A stretch of DNA of 64,000 bases from assembly GCA_031286585.1 (NCBI GenBank), contig JAITUC010000011.1:62001-126000 (forward strand), given 5' to 3'. The position numbers and the translations under genes are program-made. Source of the DNA: Delftia acidovorans (GTDB lineage: Bacteria; Pseudomonadota; Gammaproteobacteria; Burkholderiales; Burkholderiaceae_C). Of this stretch, positions 18,471-27,961 are shown one piece after another. Every line of letters begins with the position of its first letter. Positions within the stretch are counted from its first letter, which is position 1. The notes beneath the pieces were generated by a model, which saw only the letters and a program-made list of their open reading frames with translations, was not told where the DNA came from and did no database searches.

Positions 18471-19303
18471 GGCTTGCCCTCCTGGCCGGCAATGGCGGCC
18501 ACGGCGCCGCAGCGCAGCGGCATGGGCAGGGCCAGGGCTTCATGCCCGCCCGGCGCCGCCAGTGCGGGGCGCGATGACAGCCAGGCCGTGACGGCCACCA
18601 CCTCCTGCGCCGACAGCGCCTTGGCCACCTGGTCCATGCAATCGGGCGCCGCCGCCTTGCGCTGGCCGGAGCGCCACGCACCGATCTGGCTGTTCAGATA
18701 GTCGCGCGACAGGCCCAGCAGGCCCGGGATATCGTCACCCGCACCCATGAGCCGCTCGCCATGGCAGGCAGCGCAGGCGGGCAGGCCGCGCTGCGCATCG
18801 CCCCGCAGGACCAGTTGCTCGCCACGGGCGAGTTCGGCGGGCGGCAGTTGCGCCGGCACAGGCGGGGCATAGGGAAGCTCCAGGCCTGCGAAGTGCGTGG
18901 CGATCTGGCGCAGATAGTCGTCCGACATGAATTCGATCAGCCGGTTCATGGCGGGGTAGCTGCGGCGCCCTTGCTGGAAGTTCTTGAGCTGGCGGTACAG
19001 ATAGCCTGCGGGCTTGCCCGCAATGCGCGGAAAGTAGCCGCTGGGCGTGGCCCGGCCCTCGGGACCATGGCAGGCCGTGCAGGCCAGCACCCTGGCGGCC
19101 ATGGAGCCCACATCGGGCAGCGGGGCGCTGACCACGGCCGGCGGCAGGTCTGCCATCGCCACGCCCGGTGCCGGCGGAGCACTCTGCGCCCTCACCCCGC
19201 ACGTTCCACACAGGCCGGCCACCAGCCATGCGCCCAGCGCGAACATCCACCCCCTGGAGCCTGTGCGCCCCCGCCCAGCCCGCCATCGACTGCCATGTGC
19301 CAT
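18467..19303 (-). CDS. Diheme cytochrome c (c4-like)
   Basis: Protein of 278 residues with a signal peptide (hydrophobic segment about 18-32, cleavage near VRAQS). It has two CxxCH sites, CTACH near 75 and CAACH near 177. GYFPRIAGKPAGYLYRQLKNF and the matching second-domain segment are typical of cytochrome c4. The start at 19303 has AGGAGG just upstream; the frame remains open far beyond it without coding signs. First gene of the cytochrome-cytochrome-thioredoxin unit. Confidence 0.88.
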   Translation of the reverse strand: MAHGSRWRAGRGRTGSRGWMFALGAWLVAGLCGTCGVRAQSAPPAPGVAMADLPPAVVSAPLPDVGSMAARVLACTACHGPEGRATPSGYFPRIAGKPAGYLYRQLKNFQQGRRSYPAMNRLIEFMSDDYLRQIATHFAGLELPYAPPVPAQLPPAELARGEQLVLRGDAQRGLPACAACHGERLMGAGDDIPGLLGLSRDYLNSQIGAWRSGQRKAAAPDCMDQVAKALSAQEVVAVTAWLSSRPALAAPGGHEALALPMPLRCGAVAAIAGQEGKP

Positions 19304-19390
19304 GTCCGACGCCTCCTGTTCCGTCCTGCCGACGCGCGAATGTAATGAACCCGTCACAAGATGCCAGTCAAGCAGCAAAAGGCCCATCGG

Positions 19391-19419
19391 TTGAGACCCT
19401 GCCATGACCGGGCTATGCT
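19391..19419 (+). promoter_or_regulatory. Predicted promoter of the cbpA-cbpM operon
   Basis: TTGAGA (19391-19396) and TATGCT (19414-19419) are spaced by 17 bases, about 50 bases upstream of the cbpA start. A heat-shock sigma-32 pattern was not seen. Confidence 0.5.
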
Positions 19420-19471
19420 GCCTTCGGGTTTGTCCAGAACATTGCCCGCAAGGGCCGGAGGACGGAAATTC

Positions 19472-20467
19472 ATGGATTACAAGGACTACTACCGCATCCT
19501 GGCAGTGGACAGGCAGGCCAGTGCCGATGACATCAAGAAGGCCTACCGCAAGCTGGCGCGCAAGTATCATCCCGATGTCAGCAAGGAGGCGGACGCCTCC
19601 GAGCGCATGGCCGAAGTCAACGAAGCCAATGCCGTGCTGTCGGACCCCGAAAAGCGCGCCGCCTATGATGCCCTGGCCGATGCGCCGCGCCACAGCGGGC
19701 CCGGTGCCGGGGGCTTCCAGCCACCGCCCGGCTGGGAAGGGCAGGATTTTCACTTTCGCAGCAGCGATGGCGCCATGCCGGAGGGCGACGCGGACTTCAG
19801 CGAGTTCTTCTCGCAGATGTTCGGCCAGGGCGCGCGTGCCCGCCATGCAAGCAGAGGCGGCCAGCATCGCCCCCCGCCTGACCTGCGCGGGCAGGACCAG
19901 CACGCCAGCATCGAGCTGGACCTGCTGGACAGCTACCAGGGCGCGCAACGCAGCCTGCACCTGCGCACCACGGTGCTGGATGAGGATGGACACCCGGTGG
20001 CGCGCGACAAGGAGTTGCAGGTCAGCATTCCCAAGGGCGTTCGGGAAGGCCAGATGATCCGCCTGGCCGGCCAGGGAGGCCAGGGCCTGGGCAACGGGCC
20101 GGCAGGCGATCTGCTGCTGGAAGTGCACCTGCGCCACGACCCTCGCTGGTGGGCCGAGGGCAAGGATGTCTACCAGCCCGTGTCCCTGGCGCCCTGGGAG
20201 GCCGCACTGGGCGGGCCGGTCCGCGTGGCCACCATTGCCGGTGAATTCGAGGTCAGCGTCCCCGCAGGCAGCCGCGCCGGCCGCAAGCTGCGCATCAAGG
20301 GCAAGGGCTTGCCTGCCGCCACGCCAGGCGACCTGTACCTGGTGCTGGGCATTGCCCTGCCCGAGCCCCGGACCGACGCCCAGCGCCAGGCCTATGCCGC
20401 ACTGGCCCAGGCCTTTCCCTCGTTCGATGCCCGCCAGCACGGAGCGGGCCAAGGAGCCACGCGATGA
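19472..20467 (+). CDS. cbpA: DnaJ-class curved-DNA-binding co-chaperone CbpA
   Basis: Protein of 331 residues. The J domain spans residues 3-68, with the essential HPD motif in RKYHPDVSKE. A Gly/Phe-containing linker follows, then two beta-sandwich substrate-binding domains (about 130-315: GQDQHASIELDLLDSYQG, VSIPKGVREGQMIRLAGQG). The DnaJ zinc finger is absent, as in CbpA. It stimulates DnaK and can bind nucleoid DNA. The start at 19472 follows a GGAGG site. Its stop overlaps the next ATG by four bases, and that gene encodes the matching modulator. Confidence 0.93.
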   Translation: MDYKDYYRILAVDRQASADDIKKAYRKLARKYHPDVSKEADASERMAEVNEANAVLSDPEKRAAYDALADAPRHSGPGAGGFQPPPGWEGQDFHFRSSDGAMPEGDADFSEFFSQMFGQGARARHASRGGQHRPPPDLRGQDQHASIELDLLDSYQGAQRSLHLRTTVLDEDGHPVARDKELQVSIPKGVREGQMIRLAGQGGQGLGNGPAGDLLLEVHLRHDPRWWAEGKDVYQPVSLAPWEAALGGPVRVATIAGEFEVSVPAGSRAGRKLRIKGKGLPAATPGDLYLVLGIALPEPRTDAQRQAYAALAQAFPSFDARQHGAGQGATR

Positions 20468-20799
20468 GCACGCCGCTGTACCCTTTCTACGAGCCCGCAG
20501 AACTGCTGGGCGAAGGCGCTCTGGACCTGCAGGACTTGGCCCGACACTGCCAGCGCAACACCGCCTGGGTGGTGGAGCGAGTGCAGACCGGTGTGCTGTA
20601 CTGCGAAAACGAGTCGCCCGGCGAAGCGGCCGCGCCGCAGGCACAGTGGCGCTTCAGCAGCCAGACCCTGGTGCGCGCGCGCCGCATAGCCCACCTGGAG
20701 CACAGCTTCGATGCGGACCCTCAGCTGGCCGCGCTGACGGCGGATCTGATCGAGGAAGTGCAGATGCTGCGCCGCAAGCTGCAGGCGCTGCAGCACTGA
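20464..20799 (+). CDS. Chaperone modulator CbpM-like protein
   Basis: MerR-like fold protein of 111 residues. DLARHCQRNTAWVVERVQTGVL resembles the helix-turn-helix of CbpM, and the C-terminal half is helical (LTADLIEEVQMLRRKLQAL). In E. coli CbpM binds the J domain of CbpA and blocks its DnaK and DNA functions. The four-base overlap with cbpA makes the two products stoichiometric. A strong terminator follows. Confidence 0.85.
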   Translation: MSTPLYPFYEPAELLGEGALDLQDLARHCQRNTAWVVERVQTGVLYCENESPGEAAAPQAQWRFSSQTLVRARRIAHLEHSFDADPQLAALTADLIEEVQMLRRKLQALQH

Positions 20800-20812
20800 G
20801 GACGGCGCCTCA

Positions 20813-20846
20813 AAAGCAAAAGCCCTCTTTCGAGGGCTTTTGCTTT
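20813..20846. terminator. Strong bidirectional terminator
   Basis: A 15-bp stem, AAAGCAAAAGCCCTC with its complement, closes a four-base loop (TTTC). It lies between cbpM and the convergent small gene. Confidence 0.88.
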
Positions 20847-20887
20847 CAGAACGTGGCCGCAGCAGGCGTGCATGCGGCCCGCCGTGC

Positions 20888-21049
20888 TCAGCGGTGACGC
20901 TTGCCGGGGTTCTTCTTGGTGTGGGTGTGGGCACCACGGGCGCGGCTCACGCGCTGGCCACGGCCGGGCGTGGGCAGGGTGACGCCGTTGGGCAGGGGAG
21001 GCTGGGGAGTGAACTTGCGGTCGGCTTCGGTAACGATCTTGTTGCCCAT
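20888..21049 (-). CDS. Small basic protein of unknown function
   Basis: Reading frame of 53 residues from the ATG at 21049, preceded by AAGGA-type ribosome site. It begins MGNKIVTEADRKFTPQPPLP. It is Pro-rich in the middle and ends in a strongly basic, Arg/Lys/His-rich tail (HTHTKKNPGKRHR). There are no membrane segments or cysteines. Its own ribosome site, the shared terminator after its stop and the balanced GC-rich codon use suggest a real gene. The basic tail suggests binding to nucleic acid or ribosomes, but I do not recognise a family. Confidence 0.6.
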   Translation of the reverse strand: MGNKIVTEADRKFTPQPPLPNGVTLPTPGRGQRVSRARGAHTHTKKNPGKRHR

Positions 21050-21294
21050 GGCATTTCCTTCTTCAAAAAAATGAGAACGCGCAATTAGGCCATAGACCTG
21101 CATGACCGCGCACAAAAAAACACATGGCCTGCTCCGGCATAGGGAAAGTTCCAGCGTTGCGCGGTCCGCACAGCACCGGCGCAGGCAGCGCCGGCCTACA
21201 CTGCGGCCCGGTTTTCTGTCCTAAAGTAGGAGCACGCTGCCAAGCGCGCAAGCCCCCTGGCATGCACGTCTGCCTGAACACGGAGTTCCGCACC

Positions 21295-21921
21295 ATGTCA
21301 CCCCGCCAACCCCATACAGAGTCAACTGCTCCATCCACTTCCCGCCCCGCCTGGGTTCTGCCAACAGCCGGCCTGGCAGGGCTTGCCGTAGGCGCCGCCG
21401 CAGCAGCGTTGCTGTGGAAGGGCCTGCGCAACCCGCCCATCCCACCCACCGTGGAGCCGGTGCGCGGCTGGGACATCGAGCGCTACATGGGCCGCTGGTA
21501 TGAAGTGGCCCGCATCGACCATGGCTTCGAAAAAGGCCTGGAGCGCACCCAGGCCGAGTACACACCGCTTCCCGACGGCACGGTGCATGTGCTGAACCGG
21601 GGCTACGACGCCCGACACCGGCGCTGGAAATCGGCCGAGGGCAAGGCCCGCACGGTGCATGGCCCGGACGTTGCGGCACTCAAGGTCTCTTTCTTCGGTC
21701 CGTTCTACGGCGGCTACAACGTGGTGGCTCTTGATGCAGAGTACCGCTGGGCCATGGTGGTGGGATCGGACCTGCGCTATTTCTGGATTCTTTCGCGCAC
21801 GCCCGAACTGGCCGACGGCGTGGCGGCACGCCTGCTGGCGCAGGCCCGGCTGCTGGGCGTGCCCGTGGACAAGGTCCAGTGGATCCTGCAGGACGGAGTC
21901 AATCCCACGGGCAGCTGGTAG
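21295..21921 (+). CDS. Membrane-anchored lipocalin (Blc-like)
   Basis: Protein of 208 residues. An N-terminal hydrophobic segment (about 18-42, Ala/Gly-rich) probably anchors it in the inner membrane. The lipocalin domain starts near residue 60 with DIERYMGRWYEVARIDHGFEKG, which holds the GxW signature, followed by YGGYNVVALD and YFWILSRTP. Bacterial lipocalins bind lysophospholipids or fatty acids. The usual lipobox cysteine is absent, so anchoring differs from E. coli Blc. The start at 21295 has GGAG upstream; an ATG at 21262 is possible. Confidence 0.88.
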   Translation: MSPRQPHTESTAPSTSRPAWVLPTAGLAGLAVGAAAAALLWKGLRNPPIPPTVEPVRGWDIERYMGRWYEVARIDHGFEKGLERTQAEYTPLPDGTVHVLNRGYDARHRRWKSAEGKARTVHGPDVAALKVSFFGPFYGGYNVVALDAEYRWAMVVGSDLRYFWILSRTPELADGVAARLLAQARLLGVPVDKVQWILQDGVNPTGSW

Positions 21922-21939
21922 CGAGGCCCGGCAGCCGTC

Positions 21940-23628
21940 TCAGAACCCCTCGGGCATGCCGTCGCCCGAGAAGCCTGCGGCCTCCACCAGCCGCCGCGTG
22001 TAGGCCTCGCGCGGCGCGCCCAGCACCTGGGCGACGGGACCGGATTCGACGATGGCGCCATCCTTCATGACCACCACGTCATGGGCCATGGCGCGGATCA
22101 CGTCCACGTCATGCGTGATCAGCAGATAGGCCAGGCCCCGCTCGCGCTGCAGCCGTTGCAGCAGGCCCAGCACCTGCTGCTGAATGGTCACATCCAGGGC
22201 GCTGGTGGGCTCGTCGAGCACCAGCACCTCGGGCTCCAGCACCAGGGCGCGTGCAATGGCGATGCGCTGACGCTGGCCTCCCGAGAATTCGTGGGGATAG
22301 CGATCGAGCAGGCCCGGAAACTGTTCCTGCGTCAGGCCCACGGACGACAGCATCTCCACGATGCGGTCGCGCTGCTGCGACGCCGTCAGCGCCGGCGCAT
22401 GCACGCGCAGGCCCTCGCCAACGATCTGCGCCAGCGTCAGCCGGGGCGACAGCGATGAATACGGGTCCTGGAACACCACCTGCACCTTGCGCCTCAGCGC
22501 ACGGTTGGCGGGCGAGTTGCGCGTGGCTGGCTGCTGCCAGGCATGGCTTGCAATGCGCAGCCGGCCTTGATGGGGCAGCAGCCCCAGCACGGCCTGGGCC
22601 AGCGTGGACTTGCCCGATCCCGATTCCCCGACCACACCCACGGTGCGCCCGGGCAACAGTTCCAGGTCCGCGGATTGCACCGCGACGAAGCGCCCCTGGC
22701 CGAACCATCCGCGCATGCCTGCCAGCGGCACCGGATAGCTGACCTCGAGGCCCTGTGCCTGCACCAGCGGCTCGTCAGCCGTGGCTTCGGCGCCTGCCTG
22801 CACCTCGACCAGGTCGCGGCGCGGCACGCTGGCCAGCAGCTTGCGCGTATAGGCATGGCGCGGAGCCGCCATGACCGCCGACACCCCGCCCTGCTCCACC
22901 AGCTGCCCGCGCTCCATCACCGCCACGCGGTCGGCAAAGCGCCGCACCAGGTGAAGGTCGTGCGTGATCATCAGCACGGCCATGCCGGTCTGGCGCTGCA
23001 GGTCATCGAGCAACTGCAGGATCTGGCCGCGCAGCGTGACATCGAGTGCCGTCGTCGGCTCATCGGCCAGGAGCAGGCGCGGGCTGCTGGCCAGCGCCAT
23101 GGCGATCATGGCGCGCTGGCGCTGCCCGCCACTGAGCTGATGGGGAAAGGCGCGGGCGCGGCGCCCGGGCTCGGCAATGCCGGTGGTCGCCAGCAATTCG
23201 GTGGCCTGGACCAGGGACTGCGCCCGCGTCAGCCCCTGCTTGAGGCGCAGCACCTCGCCCACCTGCTCGCCCACGGTCATCAGCGGGTTGAGCGCCGTCA
23301 TGGGCTCCTGGAAAATCATGGCCACGTCCCCGCCGCGCACGGCGCGCATCTCGCGCTCGGGCAGGCGCAGCAGGTCGCGGCCGTCCAACAGGGCCTGGCC
23401 GCCCAATTGGGCGTCGCCAGCCAGCCGCAGCAGCGACAGCGCGGTGATGGTCTTGCCCGAGCCGGACTCGCCCACCAGCGCCAGCTTCTCGCCGGCCGCC
23501 AGGTCGAAGCTCACGCCGTGCACCACATCCTTGCTGCCGAAGCGCACGCGCAGGTTGCGCACGGACAGCAACGTCCGGCCACGGCCGGGGGACGAAGGAA
23601 TCTCCATTGCCGACTGCTCTGCGTTCAT
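21940..23628 (-). CDS. yejF: Peptide ABC transporter, double ATPase YejF-like
   Basis: Protein of 562 residues with two complete ABC ATPase domains. The first has Walker A GESGSGKT, signature LSGGQRQRAMIAMAL and Walker B LLLADEPTTALD. The second has GESGSGKS, FSGGQRQRIAIARAL and VLVLDEPTSALD. The fused arrangement is typical of YejF, which powers the YejABEF importer of oligopeptides and microcin C. Its ATG overlaps the yejE stop (ATGA). Confidence 0.93.
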   Translation of the reverse strand: MNAEQSAMEIPSSPGRGRTLLSVRNLRVRFGSKDVVHGVSFDLAAGEKLALVGESGSGKTITALSLLRLAGDAQLGGQALLDGRDLLRLPEREMRAVRGGDVAMIFQEPMTALNPLMTVGEQVGEVLRLKQGLTRAQSLVQATELLATTGIAEPGRRARAFPHQLSGGQRQRAMIAMALASSPRLLLADEPTTALDVTLRGQILQLLDDLQRQTGMAVLMITHDLHLVRRFADRVAVMERGQLVEQGGVSAVMAAPRHAYTRKLLASVPRRDLVEVQAGAEATADEPLVQAQGLEVSYPVPLAGMRGWFGQGRFVAVQSADLELLPGRTVGVVGESGSGKSTLAQAVLGLLPHQGRLRIASHAWQQPATRNSPANRALRRKVQVVFQDPYSSLSPRLTLAQIVGEGLRVHAPALTASQQRDRIVEMLSSVGLTQEQFPGLLDRYPHEFSGGQRQRIAIARALVLEPEVLVLDEPTSALDVTIQQQVLGLLQRLQRERGLAYLLITHDVDVIRAMAHDVVVMKDGAIVESGPVAQVLGAPREAYTRRLVEAAGFSGDGMPEGF

Positions 23629-24764
23629 GCGGCGTCCTTCGCATCGGCACCGGGGGCGGCATCGCTGGCAGCGGCCTTGCGCGGGTCCAGCGCATCGCGC
23701 AGCGCATCGCCCATGAAGGTCAGCAGCAGCAGCGTCACCACCAGCACGGCAAAGGTGGACAGCGAGATCCACCAGGCATCGATGCTGTTCTTGCCCTGGT
23801 TCAGCAGCTCGCCCAGGCTGGGGGTGTCAGGCGGCACGCCCAGCCCCAGGAAGTCCAGCGAGGTCAGGGCCAGGATGGCCGCACTCATGCGAAACGGCAA
23901 AAAGGTCACCACGGGCGTCATGCTGTTGGGCAGCAGATGGCGCCAGATCAGCGCGCCATTGCCCACCCCCAGCGCCCGCGCCGACTTCACATAGTCCAGC
24001 TGGCGGTTGCGCAGGAACTCGGCACGCACGTAGTCCGACAGTCCCATCCAGCCGAACAGCGACAGCAGCACCAGCAGCAGCGAGACGCTGGGCGCCAGCA
24101 CCGCGCTGAAGATGATCAGCAGATACAGCTCGGGCATGGAGCCCCAGATCTCGATGAAGCGCTGGAACGCCAGATCGGTCCTGCCGCCGAAGAACCCCTG
24201 GACGGCCCCCGTCACCACGCCCAGCACCACGCCCGACGCCGTCAGCGCCAGCGCAAACAGCACGCTGACACGAAACCCGTAGATCAGCTGGGCCAGCAGA
24301 TCGCGCCCCCGGTCATCCGTGCCCAGCAGGTTGTCGCGCGAGGGCGGCGCCGGATTGGGCGAGGTTGCAAAGTAGTTCAACGCCTGCGGCCCATAGGGAT
24401 TGAGCGTATACAGCGCCCAGTTGTCGCCCTGGCGCAGGCGGTCGCGGATGAAGGGGTCCAGATAGTCGGTGGCCGTATCGAAGTCACCGCCGAAAGTCTT
24501 CTCGGAATAATCGTTCCACAGCGGCCAGTAGGTCTGGCCCTCGTAGCGCACCACCAGGGGCCGGTCGTTGCTGATCAGCTCGGCGCCCAGGCTCAGCACC
24601 ACCATCACGCAAAACGCCACCAGACTCCAGTACCCCAGCCGATTGCGCCTGAACCGCATCCAGGCCCGCCGCGCCGGCGACACCGCCACCGCAGCCAGCG
24701 GTGCGGGCGTTGCCCCGGGCAGCCCGGCCCCCGGAGCGGCAAGGGAGTGCATCTCAGTTTCCAT
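23625..24764 (-). CDS. yejE: Peptide ABC transporter permease YejE-like
   Basis: Protein of 379 residues. After a cytoplasmic N-terminus with RRAWMRFRRNRLGYWSLVAF there is a first membrane span, a long periplasmic insert (about 65-160) and five further spans. The binding-protein-dependent permease signature lies near DYVRAEFLRNRQLDYVKSARALGVGN. The start may be 24764 or the in-frame ATG at 24752. It is coupled to yejF by a four-base overlap. Confidence 0.92.
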   Translation of the reverse strand: METEMHSLAAPGAGLPGATPAPLAAVAVSPARRAWMRFRRNRLGYWSLVAFCVMVVLSLGAELISNDRPLVVRYEGQTYWPLWNDYSEKTFGGDFDTATDYLDPFIRDRLRQGDNWALYTLNPYGPQALNYFATSPNPAPPSRDNLLGTDDRGRDLLAQLIYGFRVSVLFALALTASGVVLGVVTGAVQGFFGGRTDLAFQRFIEIWGSMPELYLLIIFSAVLAPSVSLLLVLLSLFGWMGLSDYVRAEFLRNRQLDYVKSARALGVGNGALIWRHLLPNSMTPVVTFLPFRMSAAILALTSLDFLGLGVPPDTPSLGELLNQGKNSIDAWWISLSTFAVLVVTLLLLTFMGDALRDALDPRKAAASDAAPGADAKDAA

Positions 24765-24894
24765 GTTGCTGCATCACAGGGGCGCGACCGCCCAAAGTAG
24801 GGACACCGAGGCAGGGCCTGCGCCAGCCGCCAATGGCCCGAACGCTTCCCACACAAAAAAAGAGGAGGAAGCGGCGCAGCCGTTCAGGGGGCGT

Positions 24895-25923
24895 TCAATC
24901 AAACCGTACACGCGGATCCACCCACACATAGCAAAGATCACTGACCAGCTTGGTCACCAGGCCGATCAGCGTGAACAGATACAGCGTGCCCAGCACCACG
25001 GGATAGTCGCGCCGTATCACGCTGTCATAGCTGAGCAGGCCCAGGCCGTCCAGCGAGAACAATGTCTCTATCAGCAGCGAGCCCGTGAAGAAGGCCCCGA
25101 TGAAGGCGGCCGGAAATCCGGTGACGATGGGGATCAGCGCATTGCGCAGCACATGGCGGTAGAGCACCTGCCGCTCGGTCAGGCCCTTGGCACGCGCAGT
25201 CAGCACGTACTGCTTGCGGATCTCTTCCAGGAAGGCGTTCTTGGTCAGCATGGCCGTGATGGCGAAACTGCCCGCCACCATGGCCGTCACCGGCAGCGCG
25301 ATATGCCATAGATAGTCCACAATGCGCGCGCCCCAGGACAGCTCGTCCCAGTTGGAGGAAGACAGCCCGCGCAGCGGAAACCACTGCAACTGGCCGCCAA
25401 AGATCACCAGCAGCGCCACACCCAGCACGAAACCAGGAATCGCATAGCCGACAAGGATCAGCAGCGTGGTGACGAAGTCGAACCGCGAGCCGGCCCGCAC
25501 GGCCTTGGCAATGCCCAGCGGCACGGCAACGAGGTAGCTGATGAAAAAGGTCCACAGTCCCAGGCTGGCCGAGACCGGCAGCTTCTCCTTGATCAGCTGC
25601 CAGACATCCTTGTTCTGAAAGAAACTGCGCCCCAGGTCGAACCGCGCGAACTGCCCGAGCATCTGGAAGAAGCGCTCATGGGCCGGTTTGTCAAAGCCGT
25701 AGAGGGCCTTGATCTGCTCTATGCGCTGGGGGTCCACCCCCTGGTTGCCACGGTAGGCCAGGCCACCGCCCTCGCCGCCACGGCCTACGCTGGCCTTGGC
25801 CTCGGCCAGATACTGCTCGACCGGGCCGCCGGGCACGAACTGCACGACCACGAAGGTCAGCAGCAGCACGCCCAGCAGGGTCGGCACCATCAGCAGCAAG
25901 CGTTTGAGTATGTAGGCCCACAT
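24895..25923 (-). CDS. yejB: Peptide ABC transporter permease YejB-like
   Basis: Protein of 342 residues with six predicted membrane spans. MWAYILKRLLLMVPTLLGVLLL begins it. A YejB-type insert near 60-80 has GNQGVDPQRIEQIKALYGFD, and the permease loop is YVLTARAKGLTERQVLYRHVLRNA. It is separated from yejE by 130 bases, a wider gap than usual for this operon, but nothing interrupts the order yejA-yejB-yejE-yejF. Confidence 0.93.
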   Translation of the reverse strand: MWAYILKRLLLMVPTLLGVLLLTFVVVQFVPGGPVEQYLAEAKASVGRGGEGGGLAYRGNQGVDPQRIEQIKALYGFDKPAHERFFQMLGQFARFDLGRSFFQNKDVWQLIKEKLPVSASLGLWTFFISYLVAVPLGIAKAVRAGSRFDFVTTLLILVGYAIPGFVLGVALLVIFGGQLQWFPLRGLSSSNWDELSWGARIVDYLWHIALPVTAMVAGSFAITAMLTKNAFLEEIRKQYVLTARAKGLTERQVLYRHVLRNALIPIVTGFPAAFIGAFFTGSLLIETLFSLDGLGLLSYDSVIRRDYPVVLGTLYLFTLIGLVTKLVSDLCYVWVDPRVRFD

Positions 25924-26019
25924 AAGAAGTCTTGCATTATGTCCATTGCAGGGACGCTCCCCTGGCGGGGGACACCCTCATCATGCAACGGATCGCAACG
26001 ACACAGCCGAAGCGCCGGC

Positions 26020-27849
26020 TCATGGAGGCGGCGCGGTCAGCACCGGCATGCGGGCCCACCAGGTATCCATGGCCCAGCTCTCGCCCTTCGCATACGCTGG
26101 AACCACGGCCGGCCGCACCAGGCGCCAGGAGTCGTAGACCATGCGGTGCGTGCCCGCGCTCCACTGCGGAATCAGGTAGTGGCCGTGCGTGATGATGCGT
26201 TCGAGCGCGTGGCAGGCAGGCAACAGTTGGGCCTCTGTCCTGGCCTCGGTCATGCGGCGGATCATGGCGTCGACCGCCGGGTTCTTCACGCCGGGGAAAT
26301 TGCCGGAACCCTCGGTTGCCGCCGCCTGGCTGCCGAACAGGTCGGCGAACTCCTGGCCCGGATTGTTCGTGCCCTGGTAGGCGATGGAGATGATGTCGTA
26401 GTCGAACTTCTCCACGCGCTGCTGGTACAGCGCAAAGTCCGCCGAGCGAAAGCGCAGCCGGATGCCCAGCTTTTCCAGATTGCGTATCCAGGGCGACACC
26501 TGGCGGATGCCCGACTCGCTGCTGTCCAGGTACTCCAGCTCCATCGCCTCGCCCCGGGCATTGCGCAGCACGCCGGCCTGAACGGTCCAGCCGGCATCGG
26601 CCAGCAGTTGCCGCGCCTGGCGCAGATTTCCGCGCAACGAGCTGTCGCCATCGGTGCGTGGCGGCTCCGCCATCGGTCCGAACGCCTCCGGCGGAATGCT
26701 CTTGCGCAGGGGCTCCATCAGCGCAAGCTCCTCGGGCGAGGGTTCGCCATGGGTCTCGCAGGCCGTGTTGCCGAACAGCCCGCGCACGCGCTGGTAGGAA
26801 CCGTAGAACATCTGCCGGTTCATCCACTCGTAGTCCAGGGCCAGGCCCAGGGCGCGGCGCACCCGGACGTCCTGCAGCACAGGCCGGCGCACGTTGAGCA
26901 CATAGCTCTGGAATCCCGATGGCAGCTTGTTGCTGAACTCGCCCTTGACCAGTTCGCCCCGGTCGAAGCGCTTGCCGTACAGGCGCCGCGCCCAGTCGCC
27001 GGCGCTGTAAAAGCGCATGAGGTCGAACTCCCCGGCCTTCAGCGCCTCCAGCCTGGCCGTGTTGTCGCGGTAGATCTTCACGGAGATGCGGTCGAAATTG
27101 GCCGTGCCCACGCGCACCGGCAGATCACGGCCCCAGTAGTCCGGGTCGCGCACATAGGTGATGTCCTTGCCGAAACGCACGGGACCTATCTTGTAGGGTC
27201 CGCTGCCGATGGGCGTGTCCGTCACCACCTGGTCGAAGGGCTTGGCCTTGCCGTTCTCCACGCCCCAGTCGCGGCTGAACACGGGAATGGCCCCCACGGT
27301 CAGCGGCAGTTCCCGGTTCGGCTGCTTGAAGCGAAAGCGCACGGTGCGCTCGTCCAGCACATCGACGCCCGCCACATCGAAGAACAGCGTTCTGTAGCCG
27401 GGCAGTGCATGCGGGCCCACCAGCGTGTCATAGCTGAACTTGACGTCGGCGGCCAGTACGGGCTTGCCGTTGTGAAAACGTGCCTGGGGCCGCAGCCGGA
27501 ACGTGGCGGACAGGCCGTCGGCCGCGGCCTGCACATCTTCGGCCAGCAATCCGTAGCCGGTGGCGGTCTCGTCCAGCGAGGGCCACAGCAGGGTGTCGAA
27601 CATCAGCTCCGCCAGATAGGCAGGCGACGATCCCTTGATGGTGAACGGGTTGTATTTGTCAAAGGTGGAGATGCGCAGATTGCTCACCAGGCGCAGCTCG
27701 CCGCCCTTGGGGGCCTTGGCGTTGACATAGTCGAAATGGCTGAAGCCCTCGGCGTAGCGGGGCTCGCCCCACAGGGCATAGGCATGCGAGGCCCAGACCG
27801 GCGCACACGCCGAGGCCAGCAGCAGCGAAGAAATCATCCAATGGCGCAT
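26020..27849 (-). CDS. yejA: Periplasmic oligopeptide-binding protein YejA-like
   Basis: Family 5 extracellular solute-binding protein of 609 residues. From the ATG at 27849 a signal peptide, [20 protein letters not shown], precedes the mature start [32 protein letters not shown] and [21 protein letters not shown] are characteristic of YejA. It binds peptides for the YejBEF translocator. First gene of the operon, divergent from fabI. Confidence 0.93.
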   Translation of the reverse strand: MRHWMISSLLLASACAPVWASHAYALWGEPRYAEGFSHFDYVNAKAPKGGELRLVSNLRISTFDKYNPFTIKGSSPAYLAELMFDTLLWPSLDETATGYGLLAEDVQAAADGLSATFRLRPQARFHNGKPVLAADVKFSYDTLVGPHALPGYRTLFFDVAGVDVLDERTVRFRFKQPNRELPLTVGAIPVFSRDWGVENGKAKPFDQVVTDTPIGSGPYKIGPVRFGKDITYVRDPDYWGRDLPVRVGTANFDRISVKIYRDNTARLEALKAGEFDLMRFYSAGDWARRLYGKRFDRGELVKGEFSNKLPSGFQSYVLNVRRPVLQDVRVRRALGLALDYEWMNRQMFYGSYQRVRGLFGNTACETHGEPSPEELALMEPLRKSIPPEAFGPMAEPPRTDGDSSLRGNLRQARQLLADAGWTVQAGVLRNARGEAMELEYLDSSESGIRQVSPWIRNLEKLGIRLRFRSADFALYQQRVEKFDYDIISIAYQGTNNPGQEFADLFGSQAAATEGSGNFPGVKNPAVDAMIRRMTEARTEAQLLPACHALERIITHGHYLIPQWSAGTHRMVYDSWRLVRPAVVPAYAKGESWAMDTWWARMPVLTAPPP

Positions 27850-27961
27850 GCGACAATTCTGCACCACGCAGCCAGCCCTTCCGCTGGCAAACGCTGACGC
27901 GGGCCCCGGCCATCGCCGCCAGCGGGTGCGCACTTCCACTCACTTTCTCTGGAGAACAACA

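Noticed and set aside
19304-20644. N-terminal extension of the diheme cytochrome frame over cbpA
   Set aside because: The cytochrome has a good start with AGGAGG at 19303 and a signal peptide there; the extension overlaps a clear J-domain gene.
25678-27897. 739-codon plus-strand frame opposite yejA/yejB
   Set aside because: Crosses two real genes and their gap; no ribosome site or family features.
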